Assembly (NCBI RefSeq): GCF_020829645.1
Contig: NZ_JAIVFS010000021.1
Location: 48,879 to 112,878, forward strand
DNA length: 64,000 nucleotides
DNA from: Nostoc mirabile CHAB5784
GTDB taxonomy: Bacteria > Cyanobacteriota > Cyanobacteriia > Cyanobacteriales > Nostocaceae
Reading direction: 5' to 3'
Shown: piece after piece, positions 37,917 to 46,917 of the stretch
Layout of the letters: each line of letters begins with the position of its first letter
Numbering within the stretch: position 1 is the first letter of the stretch
The notes under the pieces: generated by a model
The model's input: the letters and a program-made list of their open reading frames with translations, nothing else
Told to the model about the DNA's origin: nothing
Database searches by the model: none
Position numbers and translations under genes: made by a program

Positions 37917-38001
37917 TAGTTATTTGTCATTTGTCATTTGTCATTTGTCATTTGTTATTAGTGACTCTTCCCCAGTCCCCAGTCCCCAATCCCCAGTCCC
38001 C
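37917..38001. repeat. Heptamer repeats between the two kinase genes
   Basis: TTTGTCA-type units (37925-37956) and CCCCAGT/CCCCAAT units (37971-38001) fill the whole space from the start of one kinase to the stop of the other. Confidence 0.8.
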
Positions 38002-39702
38002 TTAATTGCCAGATTGTACTTTACTGACTTGATCGGCTGCGATCGCATACCAAATTTGACCGAAAGTCTGTTGATTGAGTTTCCCACGATCCTGATCGGG
38101 AAACAACCGATCAAATTTTTCATTTGCGTCTTTGGTCAACTGATCAATTGTATAGTTCCCAAATTGCCGCGATCGCGCAAGTCGTCTCCATGTTACATAA
38201 TCTTTTTGACTATATTTACCCAATTTCCGACGAGCTGTTGTACTGAGGTCAGCCTGTTCTAGTTTATCCAACAAATCGTCAGCAATACCAGACCATTCAT
38301 CTCGTAAACCAGCGTCTTCAGATTTAGATGTTAGGCTACGTCCCTTTAGTTCTGGTTTTTTTGTATAAAATAAATCATCTACAAAAGGAGTAAAAAATCC
38401 TTCGGTAATTTCTAGCTGTTGACGACGACTGATAATTTCCTGAAGATTGCGATTTTTTCCTTTGTCGCTGACTGGTTTACCGATTGGATTTGGTAATTGT
38501 GGAATTTGCGGTAATGAAATTGATGGAATGGTGATTGAAGTTACGCTCCGAATAACTGCATTTACCACCGCCAAAGTACCTGCACCAGTTAAAACAATTA
38601 AAGCTGTTCCCCCTAAACTCATGACAAAAGGGCGAATCCATACAGGCCAAGATATCGGTTTCGCTATTGCTTGCGTTTTGTTCTGGAATCTACTCACAAC
38701 AGCACTGGCGCGTTGTCTTCCCGGAGCAACTACCATCGTCTTAATCTTGGTGGTAATATAATTACCTGGGGATTTAGTCGCAGTTGGCGATGGTAAATCT
38801 TTGAGGATTTGCTCGGCTTGTTGATAGCGATCGCTCGGTTTATAAGCCAACATCTTTTTTAACACCGCTTCCAGTTGCGGACTAACTCGGATTTCCTTTC
38901 CCCATCCCCAAATTCCCTGATAGCTGTCGTATAATTTTTGCGGCTCTTTCCCTGTGAGCAACACCAGTGATGTCACCGCTAAAGAATATAAATCACTACT
39001 AAAAAATGCTTTTCCTTGCCGTAACTGTTCTTCTGGTGCGTAGCCTTTTTTACCTAGCAAAGTGTTATTTCCAACCAACTTAGTCCGCCAAAAACCTTGA
39101 GAAGCCGGCAATTGCTTGACACCACCAAAATCAATCAGCACTGGGAGATTATCAGAACGCCGCCAAATTAGATTATCAGGAGAGATATCACGATGAACTA
39201 CATCTCGTGAGTGGATGTAAGATAACACCGGTAAAATCTGTTGCAGTAAGGTGATTACTTCCTCTTCACTAAAGGTTTTTCCTTGACTCTGACGCTGTTC
39301 TAATAATTGGTAATAATTATCACCATCCACATAATCTTGCACTAGAAAGAAAAAATCTTTAGTGCCTATCTTCACTTGTAGCGAGGCGTGAAAACGGGGA
39401 ATTTGTGAATGCTGGAGTGTTTTCAGGACATTTGCTTCTCGTTCAAACAACTCTTTAGCTTTTTGTAAATCTTGCTTTTCTTCTACTTGGGGTGCAAATT
39501 CCTTCAGCACACAGGTTTGATGAGATTTAGTTCTATCCTCCGCCAAATAGGTGCGTCCAAAGCCCCCTTGTCCTAATTGACGGATAATTTGATAGCGATT
39601 ATCCACCATCTGTCCCACAGCAAGAGGTAATGGTTCACCACAATGGGTGCAAAAGCGGTTCCCACCATTATTTGTGTGTTGTTTACTGCAATAGAGCTGC
39701 AT
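38002..39702 (-). CDS. Membrane Ser/Thr kinase with zinc ribbon, paralogue
   Basis: The 566-residue kinase starts MQLYCSKQHT with a zinc ribbon (C5, C18, C21). It has GQGGFG 44-49, Lys67, HRDISPDN and DFGG. One membrane helix (FVMSLGGTALIVLTGAGTL) is followed by the same extracytoplasmic domain as its neighbour: RRQQLEITEGFF, LRDEWSGIADDLL, ARRKLGKY, FGQIWYAIAADQ. It stops right after that domain, without the PPC domain and PT tail. ATG at 39702 is preferred to a TTG three codons earlier. The pair arose by tandem duplication. Confidence 0.87.
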   Translation of the reverse strand: MQLYCSKQHTNNGGNRFCTHCGEPLPLAVGQMVDNRYQIIRQLGQGGFGRTYLAEDRTKSHQTCVLKEFAPQVEEKQDLQKAKELFEREANVLKTLQHSQIPRFHASLQVKIGTKDFFFLVQDYVDGDNYYQLLEQRQSQGKTFSEEEVITLLQQILPVLSYIHSRDVVHRDISPDNLIWRRSDNLPVLIDFGGVKQLPASQGFWRTKLVGNNTLLGKKGYAPEEQLRQGKAFFSSDLYSLAVTSLVLLTGKEPQKLYDSYQGIWGWGKEIRVSPQLEAVLKKMLAYKPSDRYQQAEQILKDLPSPTATKSPGNYITTKIKTMVVAPGRQRASAVVSRFQNKTQAIAKPISWPVWIRPFVMSLGGTALIVLTGAGTLAVVNAVIRSVTSITIPSISLPQIPQLPNPIGKPVSDKGKNRNLQEIISRRQQLEITEGFFTPFVDDLFYTKKPELKGRSLTSKSEDAGLRDEWSGIADDLLDKLEQADLSTTARRKLGKYSQKDYVTWRRLARSRQFGNYTIDQLTKDANEKFDRLFPDQDRGKLNQQTFGQIWYAIAADQVSKVQSGN

Positions 39703-39852
39703 GGTGCCCAAGGATAAATTAAGGTTTTATTGAATGACTACAACGCGCATACCCTCATTTTCGGATATCCTACGAATTACGTTAGCGACGCGCTTTCTCG
39801 TATCCGCGTACTCTTGCAGGGATCTTGCTACGCGCAGAGTCTCGTAGAGAGC

Positions 39853-39896
39853 GTCATTACGAATTACGAATTACGAATTACGAATTACGAATTATC
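39853..39896. repeat. TTACGAA heptamer run abutting a start codon
   Basis: Five to six TTACGAA units end one or two bases before the ATG of the ligase gene. This is the same unit as at 18898. Confidence 0.8.
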
Positions 39897-41465
39897 ATGA
39901 ACTGGAAATCAAGACAGCAGCAAGTAATTAAAGCATTTGAAGATTTTTTGTCTACCCCCCTAGAAACGATACTGCAACGGCATCTCAACACTCAAACTTC
40001 GGCAGCTTTGAGTTTATTTCACGATGTGGCGGCTAATGTACCTGCCTACAAGGCTTTTTTAGCAGAAAGGGAAATTAATCCCGCGACTATTCAAACCTTA
40101 GAGGAATTTCAAAAACTACCAGCGATCGCTAAACAAAATTATATACTGCGTTATCCTTTGGCTGACTTGTGCCGCAATGGGCAACTCCAAGGGTGCGATA
40201 TGATAGCTGCTTCTTCAGGTTCCAGTGGTAAACCGACATTTTGGCCTCGTTTTTTCACAGATGAACTCCAAATCGCCACACGTTTTGAACAGATTTTTCA
40301 CGATAGTTTCTATACAGATACCAGACGTACCCTAGCAGTGATTTGTTTCACTTTAGGCACTTGGGTAGGTGGAATCTTTACCACCAATTGCTGTCGTTAT
40401 CTTGCTAGCAAAGGTTATCCCATCACTGTAATTACTCCTGGTAACAACAAAGAAGAAATCTTGCGAGTTGTTCAGGAATTAGGTTCAGAATTTGAGCAAG
40501 TGGTGTTATTGGGATACCCGCCATTTTTAAAAGATGTGATTGATACTGGTATCGCTCGTGGGGTGGAGTGGCAGCAATATCAGATTAAATTAGTGATGGC
40601 GGGAGAAGTATTTAGTGAAGAATGGCGGAGTTTGGTTGGCGAAAGAGTTGGTTCACAAAATCCTTGCTATGATTTTGCATCACTTTACGGCACTGCGGAT
40701 GCCGGAGTTTTGGGTAATGAAACACCGTTAAGTATCTGTATTCGCCGTTTTTTGGCAGAAAATCCTGATGCAGCTAGAGCTTTATTGGGGGAATCGCGTT
40801 TACCCACGTTAGTACAGTATGATCCTTGCAGTCGCTTTTTTGAAGTTGAAGATGGCGGATTGCTGTTTTCGGGAGATAACGGTATTCCCTTAGTGCGTTA
40901 TGACATCTTGGATACTGGCGGGATAATTAGTTATGATGCCATGCTGCAATTTTTAGCTGAATGGGGATTTAATCCTGTTGCAGCGTTAGAGAACTCAGCA
41001 CTGGCTCAACGCCCCGCTATCGCTAACAGCACTCCCCACTCCCCACTCCCCACTCCCCACTCCCCTAGAGGTATTCATCAGCTACCTTTTGTTTATGTCT
41101 TTGGGCGTTCTAACTTTACAGTTTCTTACTTTGGTGCAAATATCTATCCCGAAAATGTGACGGTGGGATTAGAACAACCAGTAATTCAAGAATGGGTGAC
41201 AGGTAAATTTGTGTTGCAAGTGAAGGAAGATGCTGACAAAAACCGATTTTTATCTGTGGTTGTGGAATTAGGAGCAGGGGTAGAGGGTAGTGAAGATCGA
41301 AGAGAAGCGATCGCATCTTCTATTCTTTCACAACTGCTACGCCTAAATAGCGAGTTTGCTAATTATGTTCCGGTAGAATATCAAATACCACAGGTTACAT
41401 TAGCGCCAATGGGTGATTTTGAATATTTCCCTATTGGGGTGAAACATCGTTATACCCGTCAATAG
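39897..41465 (+). CDS. Adenylate-forming enzyme, phenylacetate-CoA ligase-like
   Basis: The 522-residue protein has the family order of PaaK-like enzymes: LPAIAKQNYILRYPL, the P-loop ASSGSSGKPTFWPR, YDFASLYGTADAG (adenine-binding) and PLVRYDILDTGG (acid ligand). The C-terminal domain carries VYVFGRSNFTVSYFGANIYP. It should activate an aryl or similar carboxylate as acyl-AMP. The substrate cannot be read. In frame inside it, before the FGRSNF motif, lies a CTCCCCA heptamer array translated as STPHSPLPTPHSPR (41030-41066). The ATG follows a heptamer run and has no ribosome site. Confidence 0.82.
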   Translation: MNWKSRQQQVIKAFEDFLSTPLETILQRHLNTQTSAALSLFHDVAANVPAYKAFLAEREINPATIQTLEEFQKLPAIAKQNYILRYPLADLCRNGQLQGCDMIAASSGSSGKPTFWPRFFTDELQIATRFEQIFHDSFYTDTRRTLAVICFTLGTWVGGIFTTNCCRYLASKGYPITVITPGNNKEEILRVVQELGSEFEQVVLLGYPPFLKDVIDTGIARGVEWQQYQIKLVMAGEVFSEEWRSLVGERVGSQNPCYDFASLYGTADAGVLGNETPLSICIRRFLAENPDAARALLGESRLPTLVQYDPCSRFFEVEDGGLLFSGDNGIPLVRYDILDTGGIISYDAMLQFLAEWGFNPVAALENSALAQRPAIANSTPHSPLPTPHSPRGIHQLPFVYVFGRSNFTVSYFGANIYPENVTVGLEQPVIQEWVTGKFVLQVKEDADKNRFLSVVVELGAGVEGSEDRREAIASSILSQLLRLNSEFANYVPVEYQIPQVTLAPMGDFEYFPIGVKHRYTRQ

Positions 41466-41582
41466 GCATTCCCATTCTGTTTACAATATCTGTTTTACTA
41501 GGGGCGATCGTATTTCTTGGATTTGGATAAATTTACAAAATGCACAAGTATAAGACGCGATGAATCGCGTCTCTACAAGGGG
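41466..41582. repeat. Left flank of the RAYT: 44-bp direct repeat and REP
   Basis: GCATTCCCATTCTG... (41466-41509) recurs at 42418-42461 with about two changes. It is followed by a REP palindrome GACGCGATGAATCGCGTC (41554-41571) and the tail TCTACAAGG. Confidence 0.8.
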
Positions 41583-42256
41583 GAATGGGGTGGTTGTTTG
41601 CGATCGCGTTCCCAATTGATTGGGTTATTGATAATATATTGTCTAATTTTATCGAGGGCGAATTCATTACGAATTATGTTGTCATGGAACCTTCCTTGCC
41701 ATCTAAAACCTTGATAGATTTGATTAATTTCAAATGTACATCGTCCTTTGTACCACCTAACAATTTTAGAAAGAGAATTTTTAGACAACATTGGGTTAAA
41801 CAACCCAGTAACCCCACCCCGTTGCCCATCCCCCCTTGTAGAGACGCGATTCATCGCGTCTTCTTCCTGTGTTTGATTCATCACGCCTTCTTCTCGTATT
41901 TGATTCATCGCGTCTTCTTCCTGTGTTTGATTCATCACGCCTTCTTCTCGTATTTGATTAATAATCAAAATCCCATGAATATGATTAGGCATGACGCAAA
42001 ACGAATCTATCTGGCAATTAGAAAAATGATTAGGAATCTCGTACCACAATTTATGAGCAATTTCTCCAATTGGTGATAGCTGCATTCCACCCTGCACAAC
42101 CTCACCAAAAAAGCATTTCTTCCCGTCGGTGCAAATAGTAACGAAATATCCAGCATTACTGGCATAACTCCATGCTGGCAAACGGGTTGAGTCAATTCGA
42201 TATTTACCTTTGTATTTGGGTTTGTTGTTTTCTGGTTGAGGATCGTAATGATTCAT
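41573..42256 (-). CDS. RAYT (REP-associated tyrosine transposase) containing a REP
   Basis: The 227-residue protein is an IS200-like Y1 transposase: His92-x-His94 in MPNHIHGILII, Tyr169 in VRWYKGRC, and the C-terminal RFHDNIIRNEFALDKIRQYI typical of RAYTs, which cut and move REP hairpins. Between the HUH motif and the tyrosine helix lie four in-frame 9-residue repeats (NQIREEGVM/NQTQEEDAM, residues 100-135) and NRVSTRGD. The latter is translated from a REP palindrome at 41843-41860. So the enzyme's own target has entered the gene without breaking the frame. Whether it is active is unknown. Confidence 0.88.
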   Translation of the reverse strand: MNHYDPQPENNKPKYKGKYRIDSTRLPAWSYASNAGYFVTICTDGKKCFFGEVVQGGMQLSPIGEIAHKLWYEIPNHFSNCQIDSFCVMPNHIHGILIINQIREEGVMNQTQEEDAMNQIREEGVMNQTQEEDAMNRVSTRGDGQRGGVTGLFNPMLSKNSLSKIVRWYKGRCTFEINQIYQGFRWQGRFHDNIIRNEFALDKIRQYIINNPINWERDRKQPPHSPL

Positions 42257-42370
42257 GATTACATCTTTGATTGATACAAAAATTTATGCAATTATTGCTT
42301 TGTATTGATGTAATTGCCAACCCAAAAAACTCGGAATTATTCCCGCTATGTAAATGACGGAAAGGAAGAA

Positions 42371-42554
42371 GACGCGATGAATCGCGTCTCTACAAGGGGC
42401 GATCGCAAAAACGATCGCATTCCCATTCTGTGTACAATATCTGTTTTATTAGGGGCGATGTCTGCGACGGGCTACGCCTACGCATTCCCTGGATTGCGGA
42501 AATATCGGACGCGATAGATTTACGAGACGTTTACGAGATGCGATGAATCGCGTC
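42371..42554. repeat. Right flank of the RAYT: two REPs and direct repeat
   Basis: GACGCGATGAATCGCGTC at 42371-42388, the second copy of the 44-bp repeat (42418-42461), and a variant GATGCGATGAATCGCGTC at 42537-42554. The rest of 42257-42618 holds no gene. Confidence 0.8.
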
Positions 42555-42618
42555 TTTACAAGGGATTGCTGCTTCTACATTTCGCTTATGTTTTGGCTGG
42601 AGGAAGTATTTTTCTTTC

Positions 42619-44470
42619 CTACTCTCCATCTTTCACTTTCTCTTGTTGATGCCAAGCTTGATAAAAAACGGGGTAGGGCATACTTTGGGCGCACTTCCAG
42701 ATAACTTTGTAGCAATTATCAAATCGCTTAAAGTCATTTTTGTAAGTTTCAGGTGATAAGTAATCCTTCAACACGGTGACAACACTCGGCATCTGTTCCT
42801 CTAACATAATTTTCTCTAAGCTATCTGCCGCTTGGCTTCGGGTATCATCATCCAGTTGTGGATTGCCGATTAACTCCACCAAAGCATCAATCGCTTTTTG
42901 GTTGCCAGAGCCAATTTCCTTTAAGCTAATTGCCGCTCGCCTTCGGGTATAATTATTCAGTTGTGGTTTGCCGATTAACTCCACCAAGGCAGCGATCGCT
43001 TTTTGGTTGCCATTTTCTTTCCATTTGTAAAACTCTTCCACAAACTGCTGATAAAGTCCGGCTTTAGTTTCCGGTAAACCTTTGTCGGAACCTTGCCAAG
43101 TGCTACACAACAGCGCTAACCGCAAAGGATTTTTAACTAAATCTTGGATGCGCTGACGTTCTGCTTTATCTAATTCCTGCCATAATTTTTCCCCTTTGTC
43201 TGCATCCTTGTTGTGAAACCAACGCCCAATAAACTCTTTGTTGCGGATATTCAAAATTGAGTAACCGATACGTCTCAAAATTTTCTAAAGCGTTGGCGTT
43301 TGCTTCCCAAACATTCACCCGACAAGTCAGCACAACCCGCGCATTTTTCACCCATCCCGTCAACTGCTGGGAAATCTCAGTTAATGGTTGGAGTGAAGAC
43401 ATTTCATCTGCTGCATCCAACAACAACCACACACGATTATTCTTGAATAAATCTGCGAAAGCGTTTTCCTGTTCTTCTACACGCACCACTTCTAAAGCAT
43501 TCTTCAGCCAATCTTGCAGCAGATAATTTTCTACACTCTTTCCTTGCAAGTCTGCCAAAGAAATCCAAATTGGTAAACCCAGATTGCTGTTTAATATCCA
43601 GAAAGCTATAGTTTGCAACTGAGTAGTTTTTCCCGCACCCGGTTCTCCAATTAGAGCAATGCGGTGTCCTTGAGTTTTACCAACACCATCACGGATAATT
43701 TTCTCTAAAAAAGCCTCATGTTCAAATCGCTGCTTCTCTTCATAACTCGGTTCGTAAAGCCGCGAACCTTGTTCTGGGGAAATATCCTCGCTGCACTTCT
43801 TCGGTTTGTTACGCTCCACCAATGCTAAAGGTACATGAATTGCCTTAAAATCATCAAATTTATTGTCATCATCAGCAAACAGCAACTCATTTGTGGTGAG
43901 ACGCTTGTGCTTTTCCAGCATAGTGCCGCAGATTTCTTGCCAGTCAATGCTTTTATCTGCTGTTTGTATCTGAGATACTGTTGAAGAATTTGTCTTTGGG
44001 TGTTGGTTCCACTTCTGGTTAACAACTTCGAGATTTTCTTTTATCGTCGCTGTCTGATGTTTTAGCGTCAAGGTAAATTTCCAATAACCTTGATTCTTTC
44101 TAGCTGGTTCGTCTTCTCGCACTCCCAACTCTTTCAAGCAGTCGAGTGCAGCTTGAAGTTCTTGTAATTCTCTTTCTTTGTGAGAAACGCTAGATTCTGC
44201 TTTTTGCCGGAGAAGTTTTACAGTTTTGCCAGCATTTTTAATCTGTTGGAGTAAATCTTCCTTCTTTGTACCAACTTCAGTTGTTTTAGTTCTGTTTCCT
44301 GTTGTCTTTTTGATTTCATATCCTGTGATTCGCAGCTTATCAGCATTCCAGACAACGCAAAGTGGAAGTTTTGACTCACAGTCTGGCTTTTCCGACAGTT
44401 GCAGCAATGCTTCTACCAGACTTAATACATTCTCTAAAGTTAATTTATCCCAACGAATATGCCTCGGCAT
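42619..44470 (-). pseudogene. NACHT NTPase with HEAT repeats, frameshifted
   Basis: The first frame (from ATG 44470) gives an unknown N-terminal domain, a coiled coil (about 85-115), then a NACHT module: Walker A GEPGAGKTT near 276-284, Walker B VWLLLDAADEM, and ARVVLTCRVNVWEAN. After NFEYPQQ (residue 411) homology moves to the next frame: EFIGRWFHNKDADKG, LVKNPLRLALLCSTWQ, two HEAT-like repeats of AIxALVELIGxPQL, and the end at 42619. One extra A in CAACAAAGAG (about 43236-43243) explains the shift. NACHT proteins of this type are often STAND sensors in phage defence or signalling. The gene is inactive unless the frameshift is a sequencing error or programmed. Confidence 0.8.
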
Positions 44471-44640
44471 CAGTTAAATATCAAGAAAATCTTAAGAAAT
44501 TTGAGTTACCCAAACAAACACGCTTCCCCAAACCGCAAAAGCTGACGATACAAGCATTATAGACGTTGCGTGGGGGATGTGTCTGGGGAAATACCCAAAA
44601 AAATAATTCATCTTGTCAACCAAAAAACAAGGTGAATGAG

Positions 44641-44880
44641 ATGTCTGCTAAAAAACCTGATAAAAGTGTAAGTCAAAGAGCGATCGCTTTCTTACTAATT
44701 CTGCAAACAATGCTAATTGGCGTAAATGCCGAAAACCGTATTCAGCAAGGAGACTCACCAATCGAGGTTTTAATGTGGATGATTAACCAGTGTATTCCAG
44801 TCCTGAAACAAGCCAGCAGTTTCCAAGAAAAACAGAAAAAGAGCCTGTTACCCAAACATCGCCGTTCTGAGGATCAATAA
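44641..44880 (+). CDS. Small hypothetical protein
   Basis: This gene encodes 79 residues starting MSAKKPDKSVSQRAIAFLLI. The ATG at 44641 is preceded by AAGGTGA, a fair ribosome site, and the frame upstream looks non-coding. It is a helical protein with a basic C-terminus (KQKKSLLPKHRR). I recognise no family. It diverges from the NACHT gene. Confidence 0.5.
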   Translation: MSAKKPDKSVSQRAIAFLLILQTMLIGVNAENRIQQGDSPIEVLMWMINQCIPVLKQASSFQEKQKKSLLPKHRRSEDQ

Positions 44881-44947
44881 TATCACAAGCCCCTCTTTGC
44901 AAGCTTACGATGTACACACAAGTCTTCTAGAGTTGCCCCACGGGCTT

Positions 44948-45105
44948 TAGATCCCCCCAACCCCCCTTTTTAAGGGGGGCAAAACCTTTCAAAGTCCCCC
45001 TTTTTAAGGGGGGCAAAACCTTTCAAAGTCCCCCTTTTTAAGGGGGATTTAGGGGGATCTAAAACGTTTTGCTAGCAATCAGGGGACTTTTCAAACATTC
45101 TCTAA
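44948..45105. mobile_element. Degenerate MITE related to 5669-5831
   Basis: The interior TTAGGGGGATCTAAAACGTTTTG and right end GGGACTTTTCAAACATTCTC resemble those of the element in the PIN gene (GATTTAGGAGGATCTAGAACG; GGACTTTTAAAACATCCTC). The left end does not match. The core holds a roughly 35-base unit (CAAAACCTTTCAAAGTCCCC) repeated twice. Confidence 0.6.
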
Positions 45106-45110
45106 GGTGC

Positions 45111-45320
45111 GTTCAGAACACAAGTCCATTCGTCCAGAACACAAGTCCATTCGTCCAGAACACAAGTCCATTCGTCCAGAACACAAGTCCATTCGTCCAG
45201 AACACAAGTCCATTCGTCCAGAACACAAGTCCATTCGTCCAGAACACAAGTCCATTCGTTCAGAACACAAGTCCATTCGTTCAGAACACAAGTCCATTCG
45301 TTCAGAACACAAGTCTATTG
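45111..45320. repeat. Minisatellite: exactly ten 21-bp units
   Basis: The unit is G-T-(T/C)-CAGAACACAAGTCCATTC. Unit 1 and units 8-10 have GTTC; units 2-7 have GTCC. The last unit is slightly changed. Open frames cross it on both strands only because 21 is a multiple of three. It begins right after the MITE-like element. Confidence 0.9.
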
Positions 45321-45449
45321 TCGTGTAATTACTGAGCTAACAATCCAATCTTCTTACAAAAAACACCTTTTTTTGCAAGTTTTACTGAACCACTATACTG
45401 TCCCATTGAGACACTCTAGAAAGATAAGTTTAGTAAAAAGTATGCATTG

Positions 45450-45842
45450 ATGCCACGCCAAAAAAGAACCTCTCCCGTGCTAGAAAAAACCGAACAGAGA
45501 GTAATCGGATTTAAATCGATTAATTCCAGCCTCGACTTTGGTGATTCCATCAGTTTAAACCATTTAACCCAGTTAATCGGGCAACTCCGCAACCAGATCG
45601 ACGAGTATAATATGATGCTAACTGCCATTGACTCAGCAAGGGCAAAAATAGAAACCCTTGAAAAGACCATTCGGGAAACTTCAGAACGCTTAGTCAGTGG
45701 TGTAGCATTGAAGTATGGTAAAGATAGCCGGGAATACGAGATGACAGGCGGGGTACGCAAAAGCGATCGCATTCGTAAAGCCAGCATTACGCGGATAAAA
45801 TCCACCGCAGAGTTAAAAGCGGCTTCTACACAGACGGCGTAA
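45450..45842 (+). CDS. Conserved cyanobacterial hypothetical protein
   Basis: This gene encodes 130 residues from the ATG at 45450 (MPRQKRTSPVLEKTEQRVIG). It has a central coiled-coil helix (about 40-80, LTQLIGQLRNQIDEYNMM) and a conserved basic end (KYGKDSREYEMTGGVRKSDR). Similar proteins occur in many Nostocales, to my knowledge without assigned function. It seems to be a single gene. Confidence 0.7.
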   Translation: MPRQKRTSPVLEKTEQRVIGFKSINSSLDFGDSISLNHLTQLIGQLRNQIDEYNMMLTAIDSARAKIETLEKTIRETSERLVSGVALKYGKDSREYEMTGGVRKSDRIRKASITRIKSTAELKAASTQTA

Positions 45843-46060
45843 TGAGCAACAAGTAGGCATCATTCACCGTGAATGATGCCCATGTTTGGCAATTGCACTT
45901 GTCTGTGAGATACCATAAAGCTAGTAGTCCACCACACTAACTTTGATAGGTGAATAAGTTCGTAGTAAGGACTTTAGTCCTTGATTTGAGCGCTGAAGCG
46001 CTCACTACAAACCAAGCATTGTTGACTTGGCGGACTGCTAGATTCTTAAGGAGTACAAAT

Positions 46061-46435
46061 ATGACTCCAGGATCAAATGGGCAAGTTTCAATTATTCGTA
46101 CCGAGCGTGGACTAACGATTTCAGGCACACGCATCACTTTGTATGACGTGATGGACTATGTGACAGAGCAGTACCCGCCCAAGTTTATCCGTGCCATGCT
46201 CAACCTCACAGATGAACAAGTACATTGTGCGCTATCTTACATTGATGCACATCGTGCCGAAATTGAAGCAGAGTATCAATTAGTTCTTAAGGAAACTGAG
46301 GAGCTGCGGCAATATTACGAGGAGCAAAATCGCGAGCTGATTGCTCGCATTGCTGCAAAACCTCCAAGACCAGGTACAGAAGCAATTCGAGCAAAGCTTC
46401 GAGCAGAACGAACTAAGCTTGAATCGCAAGCATGA
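46061..46435 (+). CDS. DUF433-family antitoxin
   Basis: The 124-residue protein has the DUF433 helix-turn-helix-like core: TERGLTISGTRITLYDVMDY, then YPPKFIRAMLNLTDEQVHCA and ALSYIDAHRAEIEAEY. A long charged helix with coiled-coil character follows. The ATG at 46061 has a good ribosome site (AAGGAG, 46048-46053). DUF433 proteins pair with DUF5615 PIN-like toxins. Here the partner gene begins in the ATGA overlap but is destroyed after ten codons, leaving a solitary antitoxin. Confidence 0.8.
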   Translation: MTPGSNGQVSIIRTERGLTISGTRITLYDVMDYVTEQYPPKFIRAMLNLTDEQVHCALSYIDAHRAEIEAEYQLVLKETEELRQYYEEQNRELIARIAAKPPRPGTEAIRAKLRAERTKLESQA

Positions 46436-46464
46436 AGCTTCTGATCGATCATAATTTACGTTGA
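46432..46464 (+). pseudogene. Ten-codon remnant of a DUF5615 toxin gene
   Basis: ATG at 46432 reads MKLLIDHNLR and stop. MKLLIDHNLSP is the standard start of DUF5615 PIN-like toxins, and the four-base overlap with the antitoxin stop is kept. A REP-type repeat cluster begins here and replaces the rest of the gene. Confidence 0.7.
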
Positions 46465-46469
46465 AGGTC

Positions 46470-46779
46470 GTGAAACCCAACAAAGCTCTGAAAATGTTGG
46501 GTTTCGTTCCTCAACCCAACCTACTGGCGTGGCAAGGCTAAAATGTTGCAAAAATAATGTAGGTTGGGTGGAGGCTTTGCGTAACCCAACATCCTGATAT
46601 ATGTTGGGTTGCGCTCCGCTCCACCCAACCTACGTCTACGTTTAATGCACTATTTTAAGCTTGCCACGCTACTACTAGCGTGTCAAGGCTAAAATGTTGC
46701 AATAAATTAGCGCTAAAAACATTGAATTTAAAAGTTCAAAGCCCATTTTATAATGCACAACTTTAGCCTTGACACGCTA
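46470..46779. repeat. Nest of three small repeats
   Basis: First, an AACCCAAC/GTTGGGTT palindrome (46470-46524). Second, an element with ends GGCGTGGCAAGGCTAAAATG (46526) and CATTTTAAGCTTGCCACGCT-like complement (to 46670), split by a GTAGGTTGGG palindrome (46559-46633). Third, an element with 26-bp near-perfect inverted ends starting TAGCGTGTCAAGGCTAAA (46676-46779). Confidence 0.75.
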
Positions 46780-46817
46780 CTACATTGGAGTTATTTTTAA
46801 GCTTAACCGAACAGTAT

Positions 46818-46915
46818 TGCACCCCCAACCCCTCCCCGCAAGCAGGAGGGGAGACAAAGAATAGCTTTGGCGGGGTGGGGTTCTTCGGATTTAATAAGCA
46901 ATCAACCAGACATGA
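46818..46915. repeat. Inverted partial copy of the 35214 element
   Basis: GCACCCCCAACCCCTCCCCG through TTAATAAGCAATCAACCAGA repeats, in reverse, the right part of the element at 35214-35356. Confidence 0.65.
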
Positions 46916-46917
46916 GA

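Noticed and set aside
45111..45320. Possible CRISPR array in the 21-bp repeats
   Set aside because: Units are contiguous, without spacers.
45069..45335. Open frames on both strands with seven-residue repeats
   Set aside because: They only reflect the 21-bp tandem unit; there is no ribosome site or non-repeat coding part.
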